NCBI GenBank assembly: GCA_963786625.1 | Contig: CAWAZS010000014.1 | Span: forward strand, 496,001-560,000 | Source: CAIWHR01 sp963786625 | GTDB taxonomy: Bacteria; Pseudomonadota; Gammaproteobacteria; Burkholderiales; Casimicrobiaceae | DNA length: 64,000 bases | Direction of reading: 5' to 3' | Shown here: in pieces, positions 26,767 to 36,299 of the stretch | Position numbering within the stretch: position 1 is the stretch's first letter | How the letters are laid out: the number at the start of each line of letters is the position of its first letter | Made by a program: the position numbers and the translations under genes | The notes under the pieces: model-generated | Seen by the model: the letters and a program-made list of their open reading frames with translations, nothing else | Databases searched by the model: none | Told to the model about the DNA's origin: nothing

Positions 26767-27612
26767 TCAGGCGCCGGCCCGCGATTTCCGGGCCGCGCCG
26801 GCGGGCGCGAACCAGGCGAGCTTGTCGCGCAGGCGCACGACGTTGCCGACGATGATCAGCGTCGGGGCATGGAGCTTCGCCTTCGCGACGAGTCCGGGCA
26901 GCGTCTTCAGCGTTCCTGCGACGACACGCTGCGAGCGCGTCGTGCCCTGCTGCACCACGGCGGCGCCGGTGTCGGGCGGCAGGCCGTGCAGGACGAGCTT
27001 GCGGCAGACCAGCGGCAGGCTGAGCAGTCCCATGTAGACGACGATCGTCTGGCGCGGCCGCGCCAGCGCGGGCCAGTCGAGGTCGACGCTGCCGTCCTTC
27101 AGGTGACCGGTCACGAACACGCAGGACTGCGCATGGTCGCGGTGGGTGAGCGGAATGCCGGCATAGGCGGCCGCGCCGAGTGCCGCGGTGATGCCGGGCA
27201 CGACCTCGAAGTGGACGCCCTGCGCCGACAGCGTGTCGATCTCCTCGCCCCCGCGGCCGAACACGAACGGGTCTCCCCCCTTGAGGCGCAGCACCCGCTT
27301 TCCCGCCTGCGCGAGCTCCACGAGCAGCGCGTTGATCTCCTCCTGGCGCATCGTGTGATTGGCGCGCTGCTTGCCGACGTACACGCGCCGCGTGCGCTTG
27401 GGCAGCAGGGCGAGGACTTCCGGCGAGATCAGGTTGTCGTACAGCGCGACGTCGGCGCGCTTCATCAGCTTCAGCGCGCGCAGCGTGAGCAGATCCGGAT
27501 CGCCCGGTCCGGCGCCGACCAGGTACACCTCGCCGCCGCCAACTTTGGCGGGGCGCCTGACGGCCCGCGCCGGCTTGCGCGGGGCGTTGCGCGGTGCCGT
27601 GCGCGTCGCCAT
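26767..27612 (-). CDS. cobA: Uroporphyrinogen-III C-methyltransferase
   Basis: This 281-residue SUMT makes precorrin-2, the sirohaem precursor that DsrAB requires. The SAM-binding VYLVGAGPGDPDLLTLRALK is at the start of the domain, followed by VALYDNLIS, the catalytic VLRLKGGDPFVFGRGGEE and a VVPGITAALGAAAYAGIPLT loop. The N-terminal arginine-rich 30 residues are variable. The start at 27612 avoids overlap with dsrR. An upstream ATG at 27642 is possible. No CysG-like dehydrogenase/ferrochelatase is fused, so those steps must be encoded elsewhere. It is the last gene of the dsr transcription unit, four bases after dsrR. Confidence 0.93.
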   Translation of the reverse strand: MATRTAPRNAPRKPARAVRRPAKVGGGEVYLVGAGPGDPDLLTLRALKLMKRADVALYDNLISPEVLALLPKRTRRVYVGKQRANHTMRQEEINALLVELAQAGKRVLRLKGGDPFVFGRGGEEIDTLSAQGVHFEVVPGITAALGAAAYAGIPLTHRDHAQSCVFVTGHLKDGSVDLDWPALARPRQTIVVYMGLLSLPLVCRKLVLHGLPPDTGAAVVQQGTTRSQRVVAGTLKTLPGLVAKAKLHAPTLIIVGNVVRLRDKLAWFAPAGAARKSRAGA

Positions 27613-27616
27613 CGCC

Positions 27617-28012
27617 CTAGGGGTCGCGGCCGGCGGCGCCATCCGGTGGCGCCGGCGCCGGGCCGGCGTCGTTGGGATTGATGAAGATGAACCGGAAGTC
27701 GCCGGGCTCGAGCTCGACGTAGTCGAGCGTCATGCCGTCGAGCAGATCCGCATCGTCTTCCGCCACGACGAGCTCGATGCCCGCGGAATCGAGCGCGAGG
27801 TCGCCCTTGCGCGCGTTGTCGAACCCCATCCGGTAATCGATCGCGCCGTCGGCGTCGCGGCGCGCGGCGATGCGCAATGCGAGCGACTCCGAATCGGAGC
27901 CCCTGGCCGCGACGCGAATCTGCTCCGCCGCGCCGGGCGTCACGGTGATCGCCGGCTCCGTGCCCGGCTTGCGCCTGAAGAACGTGATCGGAACGGTCTG
28001 CGGCGGCTTCAT
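27617..28012 (-). CDS. dsrR: IscA-like protein without cysteines
   Basis: This 131-residue protein has the HesB/IscA A-type scaffold fold (AITVTPGAAEQIRVAARG, LALRIAARRDADGAIDYRMG, VVAEDDADLLDGMTLDYVE, FIFINPNDAG). All three cluster-binding cysteines of A-type scaffolds are absent and the protein has none at all. This matches DsrR of the purple sulfur bacterium dsr operon, which has a regulatory or accessory role and not cluster assembly. The ATG follows the stop codon of the upstream DsrC-like gene with no gap, and cobA starts four bases after its end. Translational coupling across the three is likely. Confidence 0.88.
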   Translation of the reverse strand: MKPPQTVPITFFRRKPGTEPAITVTPGAAEQIRVAARGSDSESLALRIAARRDADGAIDYRMGFDNARKGDLALDSAGIELVVAEDDADLLDGMTLDYVELEPGDFRFIFINPNDAGPAPAPPDGAAGRDP

Positions 28013-28393
28013 TCAGTGTTCGCCCTTCGTCTTCAGCAGTCCCGCGAGCCGGTTGCCCTGCTTCTGCGGGCCGCCCACCGGGAACAGGTCGTGCAGGTAG
28101 TGGTTGTTGCCGCGCTCGGGCCCCCAGGCATCGCGGAAGTGCCGGATCATCACGCGGACCTGCGCCTGCACGCCGTGCCGCTCGAAATGCTCGCGCAGGA
28201 AGCGGATCACCTCCCAGTGCTCGGCGGTCAGCGTCAGCCCTTCGCGCGCGGCCTGCGCACGCGCGAAGTCCTCGGACCATTGCTCGCGGCGGACGAGGTA
28301 GCCTTCGCTGTCGGTCTCGATCTCGACGCCGTTCACGCGCAGCGTGTGCCGCGGGACCGACGCCGAGGGCCGTGAAGAATGCAGCGCAGTCAC
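28013..28393 (-). CDS. Cysteine-free DsrC/TusE-family paralogue inside the dsr operon
   Basis: This 126-residue protein has the DsrC fold pattern: VNGVEIETDSEGYLV, LTAEHWEVIRFLREHFERHG and NHYLHDLFPVGGPQKQGNRL. It ends in AGLLKTKGEH and contains no cysteine, so it cannot carry a sulfur trisulfide as DsrC does. The sequence resembles the class of DsrC relatives without the two C-terminal cysteines, some of which have been called RspA and proposed as regulators. The GTG at 28393 lies directly beside repeat A3. A start further up would add repeat-derived residues. It lies between dsrN and dsrR, a place not occupied in the classical Allochromatium operon as I know it. Confidence 0.85.
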   Translation of the reverse strand: MTALHSSRPSASVPRHTLRVNGVEIETDSEGYLVRREQWSEDFARAQAAREGLTLTAEHWEVIRFLREHFERHGVQAQVRVMIRHFRDAWGPERGNNHYLHDLFPVGGPQKQGNRLAGLLKTKGEH

Positions 28394-28480
28394 GATGTCA
28401 GTCGCGCAGGGCCGCCCCAAGCGACTGACCCGCCCCCTCGGGGGGGCAGCGAGCGAAGCGAGCGTGGGGGTCGTTTCATC
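28394..28480. repeat. Repeat family A copy between dsrN and the DsrC paralogue
   Basis: This 87-base element fills the entire gap between the dsrN stop and the GTG start of the next gene. It contains an inverted pair GTCAGTCGC (28397-28405) and GCGACTGAC (28421-28429) and a CCCCCTCGGGGGGG stem. On the transcript this places a hairpin immediately before the start codon. Copies with the same pair occur before dsrE (38625-38707). Confidence 0.85.
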
Positions 28481-29950
28481 CTAGACGGCGAGCGGCTCGC
28501 GGGCGCGGGCCGGGTCTGTCCAGCCGGCGCTGGCGCAACGCCGCTGCGCGTAGCCGCTGGCGCGGACGAACGCGACGAAGCGCACCGCCCAGTTCGACCG
28601 ATCGGTGCTGCGCCGGTGCGCGAACGAGGCGAGCACATTGCGGGTGACGATGCCGTCCCGCTCGCCGTCGACGCCATGACCGCGCTTGACCCGGTAGGCG
28701 AAGCGCGTGTCGGCGGCCAGGTTCTCGAGGCTCGCGTAGTGGAACTCGTGCGCGCGGATCTCGTTGCTCGCGCCGATCGGCGCCGGCCACGGGAAGGCCG
28801 GCGTCTCGTCGAGGACGACGTAGCCGCGCCCGACGGGCCGCTCGTGCATGACGACGTCGCCGTCGATCGCGCCGACCATCCGGTACGCATGCCCCCCCTG
28901 GGTCAGCGAGCGCGCGAGATACATGAGCCCGCCGCATTCGGCATACACCGGCAGGCCGGCGTCGATCGCCGTGCGGATCCGCTCGCGCAGCGCGGCATTC
29001 GCTTCGAGCTCGCGCGCGAAGAGCTCCGGAAAGCCGCCGCCGATGACGAGCGCGTCGACGTCCGGGAGGTGGGTGTCCGCGAGCGTGTCGAAGCCGACGA
29101 GCGTGGCGCCGGCGGCACCGAGCGCGTCCAGGTCGTCGGCGTAGTAGAAGCCGAACGCGCGGTCCTGCGCGATGCCGACCCGCAGGCCCGCCGCGGCTGA
29201 ACCTGGCGCCAGCTCGCCCGCAGCGACGGGCAGGGCGCCGGTCGCGCCGGTTGCCGCCGCCGGCGACGGCGCGTCGGCGGCGACGGCGAGCAGGCGGTCG
29301 AGGTCGACCTGCGACCCGATCATCGCGCCGATCGCGGCGATGTGCGCCGGCGCGTCGCCCGCCTCGTTGCAGGGCATCAGGCCGAGGTGCCGCTCGACGA
29401 TCGCAAGGCGCGGGTCGTGGTGGACGGCTCCCAGCACCGGCACGTCGGTGTAGTGCTCGATCACCGCGCGGAGCTTCGCCTCGTGCCGGCTCCCGCCGAG
29501 CTGGTTCAGGATCACGCCGGCGATCCGGATGCCGCGGTCGAATGCCTGGTAGCCGAGGATGAGCGGCGCGATGCCGCGCGTCATGCCGCGTGCGTCGATG
29601 ACCAGCACGACGGGCAGTCCGAGCATCCGCGCGAGCGCCGCGTTGCTGTTGCTGCCGTCGAGCGCCAGGCCGTCGTAGAGGCCCTTGTTGCCCTCGACGA
29701 GGGCGACATCGGCACCCGCCGCATGGCGGGCGAAGGCCGCGCCGATCTCGGTCTCGCCGGACAGGTAGGGATCGAGGTTCCGGCAGCGCCGGCCGCTCGC
29801 GAGCGTGAGCCACATCGGATCGATGTAGTCCGGCCCTTTCTTGAAGGTCTGGACCGCGAGGCCGCGCGCGGAAAGCACCGCCGCGAGTCCGACGGCGACC
29901 GTCGTCTTGCCCGAGGACTTGTGCGCCGCGGAGATCAGAAACCGGTGCAT
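28481..29950 (-). CDS. dsrN: Sirohaem amidase DsrN (CobB/CbiA family)
   Basis: This 489-residue glutamine-dependent amidotransferase converts sirohaem to sirohaem amide, the DsrAB prosthetic group. The N-terminal dethiobiotin-synthase-like ATPase domain has the P-loop AAHKSSGKTTVAVGLAAVL and VEGNKGLYDGL. The C-terminal class I glutamine amidotransferase domain has ALVIGGGFPELF, the nucleophile cysteine in VYAECGGLMYLARSL and a later HEFHYASL with the catalytic histidine. The start at 29950 (MHRFLISAAHKSSGKT) is preferred over 29959. It is followed by the DsrC paralogue across repeat A3, and preceded by dsrP across a repeat-filled gap. Confidence 0.93.
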   Translation of the reverse strand: MHRFLISAAHKSSGKTTVAVGLAAVLSARGLAVQTFKKGPDYIDPMWLTLASGRRCRNLDPYLSGETEIGAAFARHAAGADVALVEGNKGLYDGLALDGSNSNAALARMLGLPVVLVIDARGMTRGIAPLILGYQAFDRGIRIAGVILNQLGGSRHEAKLRAVIEHYTDVPVLGAVHHDPRLAIVERHLGLMPCNEAGDAPAHIAAIGAMIGSQVDLDRLLAVAADAPSPAAATGATGALPVAAGELAPGSAAAGLRVGIAQDRAFGFYYADDLDALGAAGATLVGFDTLADTHLPDVDALVIGGGFPELFARELEANAALRERIRTAIDAGLPVYAECGGLMYLARSLTQGGHAYRMVGAIDGDVVMHERPVGRGYVVLDETPAFPWPAPIGASNEIRAHEFHYASLENLAADTRFAYRVKRGHGVDGERDGIVTRNVLASFAHRRSTDRSNWAVRFVAFVRASGYAQRRCASAGWTDPARAREPLAV

Positions 29951-30153
29951 CGCAGTCATTCAGCGCCCGCCCGGCCGCGGAACGCCACTGAGGGGTGCTG
30001 TGCGCCCCCCGTGGGGCCGCCTTCAGGCGGCATCGCGCGTCCGGCTGAAGCCGGGACGTGGGGGCCGTTCATCTCAGCGCCCGCGCGGCCGCCGAAGGGC
30101 GCTGAGCGCCCCCTCGGGGGAGGCGAACGAAGTGAGCGTGGGGGTCGTTCATC
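29951..30153. repeat. Mosaic of repeat families A and B between dsrP and dsrN
   Basis: The whole 203-base gap is repeat sequence. A partial A-type element from about 29957 is interrupted by a B-type segment at 30009-30064 (GGGGCCGCCTTCAGGCGG and CCGGCTGAAGCCGG, each an inverted pair). A full A-type copy follows at 30074-30153, with TCAGCGCCC and GGGCGCTGA arms and a CCCCCTCGGGGG stem. Such composite elements look like insertion of one family into another. No gene is present. Confidence 0.8.
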
Positions 30154-31341
30154 TCAGCGCCCGCCGGTCGCCGGCAAGGCCTCGTCGCGCGGCAGGAAGT
30201 CGAACAGGCGCGCGCCGACGTGCGTGATCAGGAAGACGATGCCCAGCCCGCCGACTCCGAGCGCGATTTCCGGCAGGCTCGGCGTGTAGGCGCGCACCTG
30301 CCCGTCGCCGAAGCTGCTCGTCGTCTCGAAGCCGGGAAAGAGGTCGAGCGGGTAGGCCTGGCCGCCGATGATGAAGACATAGAGCAGCGCGAATGCACCG
30401 GCGATCACGAGGAGCGGGGCGGCGAGCGTGCCGCCGGTGGCCGCCGAAGGGCGCCGCCAGATCAGGAACAGGGGAACGATGCTGCCGGCGACGACGTAAC
30501 CCCACCAGAAGAGCTGCGGGTAGACGCCGCCCTCGATCAGGATGAAGCGCTCGAAGGCGATCTGCTTCGCGAAATAGAGGTTCGTCAGGTGGTAGACCAG
30601 CACGAAGAAGAGCACGGCGACGACGAACAGGGCGAGCAGATTGTGCATCCGGCGGCGAACGGCCGCCGGCGGCGCGAGGCCGTGCCAGCGGTAGAGCGCC
30701 GACTCCGCGACCAGAAACACCGCGAGCCCCCATGCGAACGACATCGCGAGGAACAGCGGCACGAGGATCGCGGTGCCGTAGGCCTGTCGCGCGACCAGGA
30801 ACGCGAAGATCGAGCCCGTGCCGGAGGTCAGGATGATCCGCCACGCGAACGCCGCCGTGCCCGCGTACGGCGACCAGCCCGCCATCCGCCGCTCCATCAG
30901 CGTCCACAGGTAGACGACGACGATCGCCGCCATGCCGCTGTAGAGGAACATGTTCCAGGCGAACACCGACGTGAAGTTGTAGTGGGTCATCGCGACGACC
31001 ACGCGCTCGGGGCGGCCGAGGTCGAGCATCAGGACGACGAGGCCGCCCGCCAGCAGCGCGAGGCAGAGCAGCGCCGAGAGCGGCCCGCGCGGCTTGTAGG
31101 CGGGCTGTCCGAAGACCGAGCCGATCGAGGCCACGTTGAGCGCGCCCGATGCGGCGACGATCAGGAAGATCGCGAACACGTGCGGCATCCCCCAGACGAT
31201 CTGGTTGTTCATCCCGGTGACGACGTGGCCGCGCTCCTCCATGTAGTGCGCGGCGGCGAGCCCGACGAGCGTGACGACCAGGCCGGCGGCGGCGAGCGCC
31301 CAGAAGCGGCGTGGCGATGCGGAGGCGGGGGCGACGAGCAT
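30154..31341 (-). CDS. dsrP: DsrP, NrfD-type integral membrane quinone-interacting subunit
   Basis: DsrP is the polytopic membrane subunit of the DsrMKJOP complex, passing electrons between the periplasmic DsrJO part and quinone. The 395-residue protein has about ten hydrophobic segments (FWALAAAGLVVTLVGLAA, VFAIFLIVAASGALNVASIG, ALLCLALLAGGLVVLMLDLG and others). It has the NrfD-family loop LDLGRPERVVVAMTHYNFTS and SVFAWNMFLYSGMAAIVVVY. The dsrO gene ends seven bases upstream, so the two are tightly coupled. A repeat-filled gap separates it from dsrN. Confidence 0.93.
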   Translation of the reverse strand: MLVAPASASPRRFWALAAAGLVVTLVGLAAAHYMEERGHVVTGMNNQIVWGMPHVFAIFLIVAASGALNVASIGSVFGQPAYKPRGPLSALLCLALLAGGLVVLMLDLGRPERVVVAMTHYNFTSVFAWNMFLYSGMAAIVVVYLWTLMERRMAGWSPYAGTAAFAWRIILTSGTGSIFAFLVARQAYGTAILVPLFLAMSFAWGLAVFLVAESALYRWHGLAPPAAVRRRMHNLLALFVVAVLFFVLVYHLTNLYFAKQIAFERFILIEGGVYPQLFWWGYVVAGSIVPLFLIWRRPSAATGGTLAAPLLVIAGAFALLYVFIIGGQAYPLDLFPGFETTSSFGDGQVRAYTPSLPEIALGVGGLGIVFLITHVGARLFDFLPRDEALPATGGR

Positions 31342-31348
31342 GGCAGAA

Positions 31349-32074
31349 TCAGAGGCCCTGGTAGCGCACGCCCGTGTCCAGGCGCAGATCGGCGCGCACC
31401 TGCGCCGTCGCCACCGCGGCGATGCGCTGCGAGATCTCGCTCTGCGGGTCGTTCAGGTTGCCGAACAGCAGCGCCTTGTGGCCCGCGGTCGCGCAGGCCT
31501 CGACGCACGCGGGAATCCGGTCGTGGTCGATCCGGTGCACGCACAGCGTGCAGGATTCGACGCAACCCTTGCCGCGCGGCACCTCGGGCTTCTGGTTGGT
31601 GACGGGTTCGTGGACGAACGAGCGCGCGCCGTACGGACAGGCCATCATGCAATACCGGCAGCCGATGCAGGTGTGCCGGTCGACCAGCACGATGCCGTCG
31701 GCGCGCTTGAACGACGCGCCGGTGGGGCAGACGTCGACGCACGGGGGCTCGGCGCAGTGCTGGCACAGCATCGGCAGCGAGCGCACGCGTCCGCGCATGT
31801 CCTTCAACTCGATCTTGCGGATCCATTGCGCGTCGGTGGCGCGCCTGCCGCCGCCAAGCCCGTTCTCGGTGTCGCAGGCGCTGACGCAGGCCGTGCAGCC
31901 GGATTCGCAGCGGTTCATGTCGACGAGCAGGCCCCAGCGCACCGCCTTCGACGCGGCGGCTTCGGGCGCGCGGCCGTGGGCGAGGTCGTAGAGCACGATG
32001 CCCGGCGCGATCGCGACGCCGGCAAGCGCCGCCGACTCCCAGAGGAACTTCCGCCGGCTGTGATCGACGCTCAT
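31349..32074 (-). CDS. dsrO: DsrO, periplasmic iron-sulfur subunit of DsrMKJOP
   Basis: This 241-residue periplasmic ferredoxin is exported by the twin-arginine system (SRRKFLWESAALAGVAIAPG at residues 6-25). Four cysteine groups follow: CESGCTACVSACDTEN, CQHCAEPPCVDVCP, CIGCRYCMMACPYGA and CVESCTLCVHRI with a later CVEAC. They bind up to four [4Fe-4S] clusters. The protein partners DsrP and the haem protein DsrJ. A repeat block with three B-type units lies between dsrJ and dsrO. Confidence 0.93.
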   Translation of the reverse strand: MSVDHSRRKFLWESAALAGVAIAPGIVLYDLAHGRAPEAAASKAVRWGLLVDMNRCESGCTACVSACDTENGLGGGRRATDAQWIRKIELKDMRGRVRSLPMLCQHCAEPPCVDVCPTGASFKRADGIVLVDRHTCIGCRYCMMACPYGARSFVHEPVTNQKPEVPRGKGCVESCTLCVHRIDHDRIPACVEACATAGHKALLFGNLNDPQSEISQRIAAVATAQVRADLRLDTGVRYQGL

Positions 32075-32082
32075 GTCGGTTG

Positions 32083-32228
32083 CCCCGTGGGGCCGCCTTC
32101 AGGCGGCTTGCATCGTCCGGCTGAAGCCGGACCCACGACGGCTGGAGACGACCCGAATCCGGCTGAAGCCGGACCCACGACGGCTGGAGACGACCCGAAT
32201 CCCGCTGAAGCCGGACCCACGTGGTGTC
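32083..32228. repeat. Repeat family B with a 42-bp tandem repetition, between dsrJ and dsrO
   Basis: The element begins with the inverted pair in GGGGCCGCCTTCAGGCGG and continues with a 42-base unit repeated about 2.5 times (starts at 32117, 32159 and 32201). Each unit carries a CCGGCTGAAGCCGG palindrome (slightly altered in the third). It fills most of the dsrJ-dsrO gap. Direct unequal copying of the unit is the simplest origin. The minus-strand translation VGPASAGF repeats are an artefact of it. Confidence 0.85.
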
Positions 32229-32672
32229 TCATGGCTTTGCTTCCGCGAGCGCGGCCCTGGGCCGGTCGGCGTGGCACTCGAAGCAGTCGAGCTTCACGCC
32301 GGCGTAGCTGTGGCAGCTCGAGCAGAAGCCCTCGGCGCCGGTCACCCGGCCGGTCTTCCGGCTGGCGTGACAGGTGACGCAGTTGGCGAGACTGTGCTGC
32401 GTCGTGCGGATGCCGTCGCGCACGGTGCGGTCGCGATGGTGCTGCAGCAGCTCCATGTGATTGCGCCGCATGGTCGGCGTGTCCTCGACGCAGCGATCGC
32501 CGGCCGCGGCCTCGATCACGGGCAGCGGAACCCGCGTGGACGCGCGCGGCGCATCCGGAGCGGCTTGCGCCAGGCTCGGCGCCAGAACGACGGCGAGCGC
32601 AGCGGCCGCCGCGAATGCCGCCGCCCGCGACACCGCGCGCATCCGCCTGCCAGGTGCGCCCGCCACGCGCAT
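32229..32672 (-). CDS. dsrJ: DsrJ, periplasmic trihaem cytochrome c
   Basis: This 147-residue protein has a signal peptide-like N-terminus (AAAFAAAAALAVVLAPSLAQA) and three CxxCH haem sites, CVTCH, CSSCH and CFECH. An upstream cysteine in DRCVEDTPTMRRNHMELLQH corresponds to the unusual His/Cys ligated haem of DsrJ. The histidine and methionine in NHMELL are further candidate ligands. DsrJ sits on the periplasmic side of DsrMKJOP. An alternative start at 32642 gives a shorter leader. The dsrL stop lies four bases upstream. Confidence 0.93.
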   Translation of the reverse strand: MRVAGAPGRRMRAVSRAAAFAAAAALAVVLAPSLAQAAPDAPRASTRVPLPVIEAAAGDRCVEDTPTMRRNHMELLQHHRDRTVRDGIRTTQHSLANCVTCHASRKTGRVTGAEGFCSSCHSYAGVKLDCFECHADRPRAALAEAKP

Positions 32673-32676
32673 CGCC

Positions 32677-34632
32677 CTATTCGCCCAGCCCCATCTGGAT
32701 GTACCCGGTCGGGCACACGTCGGCGCAGATGTGGCAGCCGATGCACTTGGTGTAGTCGGTGTAGACGTAGCGGCCGGTGGTCGCCTCCTTCTTCGGCACG
32801 CGCGCGACGGCCGTCTGCGGGCAGTACACGACGCAGTTGTCGCATTCGAAGCACTGGCCGCAGCTCATGCAGCGCTTGGCTTCGGCCACGGCTTCGGCCT
32901 CGGCCAGCGGGTCGAGGCGCTCCTGGAAGTTGCCGAGCGCGGTCTCGCGGGTGAGCGTGATCACGTGGCGCCTGTTCCGCGGCACGTACGTGAAGTGCCC
33001 GAGGAAGAGCTCCTCGTGCGGGATCACGTAGCGATCCGACCGGTTGTCGTAGTTGTGGATCGCAGCGTTGCTCTTGTCCGTGCCCAGGATCGGCTCGTGC
33101 GTTTCCGAGAACGCGAGGCCCTTCTCGATCATCTTGCGCTTCAGGTCGAAGACGTGGACATCGACCTTCGGCCGCTTTTCCGGGTCCTCGCCGGCGAGGA
33201 AGCGGTCGATGCCGTCGGCGGCGATCGCGCCATGCCCGATCGCGGTGGTGAGCAGGTGCGGCCGGATGACGTCGCCGCCGGCGTAGGTCCCGGGCTTGCC
33301 GGGGATCTGGTAGTTCCGGTCGGTGGCAACCGCGCCCTTGCCGATGTCGAACTCCTCGAGCCCGGTGAAGTCGACCGCCTGGCCGATCGCGGAGACGACG
33401 AGGTCCGCCGGGATCTCCTCCTCGGTGCCTTCGATCACCTTGATCTCGAGCCGGGGGCCGACGAACTTCGCTTCGCATTTCGCGACGACGAGCGCGGTGG
33501 CCCGGCCGTTCGCGTCCTTGACCACCCGCACCGGCGCCAGCCCGCCGCGGATCGCGATGCCCTCGGCCTGCGCCTGCTCGATCTCGTGCTTGTTCGCCTG
33601 CATCTTGTCGACGTTGAACACCGACGTCAGCGTCACCTCGGCACCCTGCTTTGCCGACACCGACGCGACGTCGTGCGCCATGTGCCCGGCGATCGCCCGC
33701 TCCGGGAAATCGGTCGGCTTGGCGTGCCCGATATGGCCGAGCCGGCGCGCGACGGTCGCGACGTCGATCGACGTGTCGCCGCCGCCGATGACCACGACGC
33801 GCTTGCCGACATGGCGCAGCCGCCCGTCGTTGAACGCCTTGAGGAACGCCGTCGCGGTGACGACGTTCGGCGCGTCGCCGCCCGGCGCCGGCAGCGGCCG
33901 CCCGGACTGCGCGCCCATGCCGAGGAACACCGCGTCGTGCTGCTCGCGCAGCGCGGCGAGCGTGACGTCGGTGCCGATCCGGCACTTGAGCCGCACCTCG
34001 ATGCCGAGGTCGACGATCCGCTGGATTTCCGCGTCCAGCACCTCGCGCGGCGTGCGGAAGCCCGGTATCCCGTAGCGCATCATGCCGCCGAGCAGCTCGT
34101 GCTCGTCGTAGACCGTCACGGCGTGGCCCTTCAGTGCGAGCTGATAGGCGCACGACAGCCCGGCCGGCCCGCCGCCGATCACGGCGACCTTCTTGCCGGT
34201 CTTCGCCTCGGGCGCGGCGAACTTGAGGTTGTTCTTGATCGCGTACTCGCCGAGGAAGTGCTCGACCGAGTTGATGCCGACGTGGTCCTCGACCTCGTTG
34301 CGGTTGCAGCCGGTCTCGCAGGGCGCCGGGCAGACGCGGCCCATCACCGACGGAAACGGGTTCGCCTCGGTGAGACGGCGAAACGCGTACTCCTGCCAGG
34401 CCATCCCGGCGGGCGGCTTCTCGATGCCGCGGACGATGTTGAGGTAGCCGCGGATGTCCTCGCCGGACGGGCAGCTCCCCTGGCACGGCGGCGTCGACTG
34501 GATGTAGGTCGGGCACTTGTGGCTCCAGCTCGCCTGGAAGATCTGGTCGCGCCACGCATCCCATTTGGCGTCGCCGTCGCGATAGCGGCGGAACGTGAGC
34601 TTCTCGGTGCGGGGTTCGGTGGATGACGACAT
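32677..34632 (-). CDS. dsrL: DsrL, iron-sulfur flavoprotein NAD(P)H:acceptor oxidoreductase
   Basis: This 651-residue cytoplasmic enzyme is related to the glutamate synthase small subunit and interacts with DsrAB, probably taking the electrons released from sulfide oxidation to NAD(P)+. The N-terminal cysteine region includes CPTYIQSTPPCQGSCPSGED and CPAPCETGCNR. The FAD-binding motif is VAVIGGGPAGLSCAYQLALK, and the NAD(P) motif is RVVVIGGGDTSIDVATVARR. The C-terminal ferredoxin domain has CMSCGQCFECDNCVVYCP and CIGCHICADVCP. An AGACC-type purine-rich ribosome site precedes the ATG. The length equals that of known DsrL proteins. Confidence 0.95.
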   Translation of the reverse strand: MSSSTEPRTEKLTFRRYRDGDAKWDAWRDQIFQASWSHKCPTYIQSTPPCQGSCPSGEDIRGYLNIVRGIEKPPAGMAWQEYAFRRLTEANPFPSVMGRVCPAPCETGCNRNEVEDHVGINSVEHFLGEYAIKNNLKFAAPEAKTGKKVAVIGGGPAGLSCAYQLALKGHAVTVYDEHELLGGMMRYGIPGFRTPREVLDAEIQRIVDLGIEVRLKCRIGTDVTLAALREQHDAVFLGMGAQSGRPLPAPGGDAPNVVTATAFLKAFNDGRLRHVGKRVVVIGGGDTSIDVATVARRLGHIGHAKPTDFPERAIAGHMAHDVASVSAKQGAEVTLTSVFNVDKMQANKHEIEQAQAEGIAIRGGLAPVRVVKDANGRATALVVAKCEAKFVGPRLEIKVIEGTEEEIPADLVVSAIGQAVDFTGLEEFDIGKGAVATDRNYQIPGKPGTYAGGDVIRPHLLTTAIGHGAIAADGIDRFLAGEDPEKRPKVDVHVFDLKRKMIEKGLAFSETHEPILGTDKSNAAIHNYDNRSDRYVIPHEELFLGHFTYVPRNRRHVITLTRETALGNFQERLDPLAEAEAVAEAKRCMSCGQCFECDNCVVYCPQTAVARVPKKEATTGRYVYTDYTKCIGCHICADVCPTGYIQMGLGE

Positions 34633-34677
34633 TGCCTGGTCTCCGGAACGTGTTGCAGGGTGGCTTGCCGCGGGCCG

Positions 34678-36210
<1,533 letters not shown>

Positions 36211-36299
36211 CTCAGCGCCCGCCCGTGGGGCCGCCTTCAGGCGGCTTGGCGCGTCCGGCTGAAGCCGGACCCACGACCTGATTCCAGGGCCGGTTCATC
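36211..36299. repeat. Composite repeat (A start, B body) between dsrM and dsrK
   Basis: The gap opens beside dsrK with TCAGCGCCCGCCCG, shared with family A, then continues as a family B element: the GGGGCCGCCTTCAGGCGG stem and the CCGGCTGAAGCCGG stem, ending in CCCACGAC. It fills the gap between the stop of dsrM and the start of dsrK exactly. Confidence 0.8.

Noticed and set aside
32117..32220. Possible CRISPR array
   Set aside because: Only about 2.5 adjoining copies of a 42-base unit with no spacers between them; an intergenic tandem repeat, not a CRISPR array.
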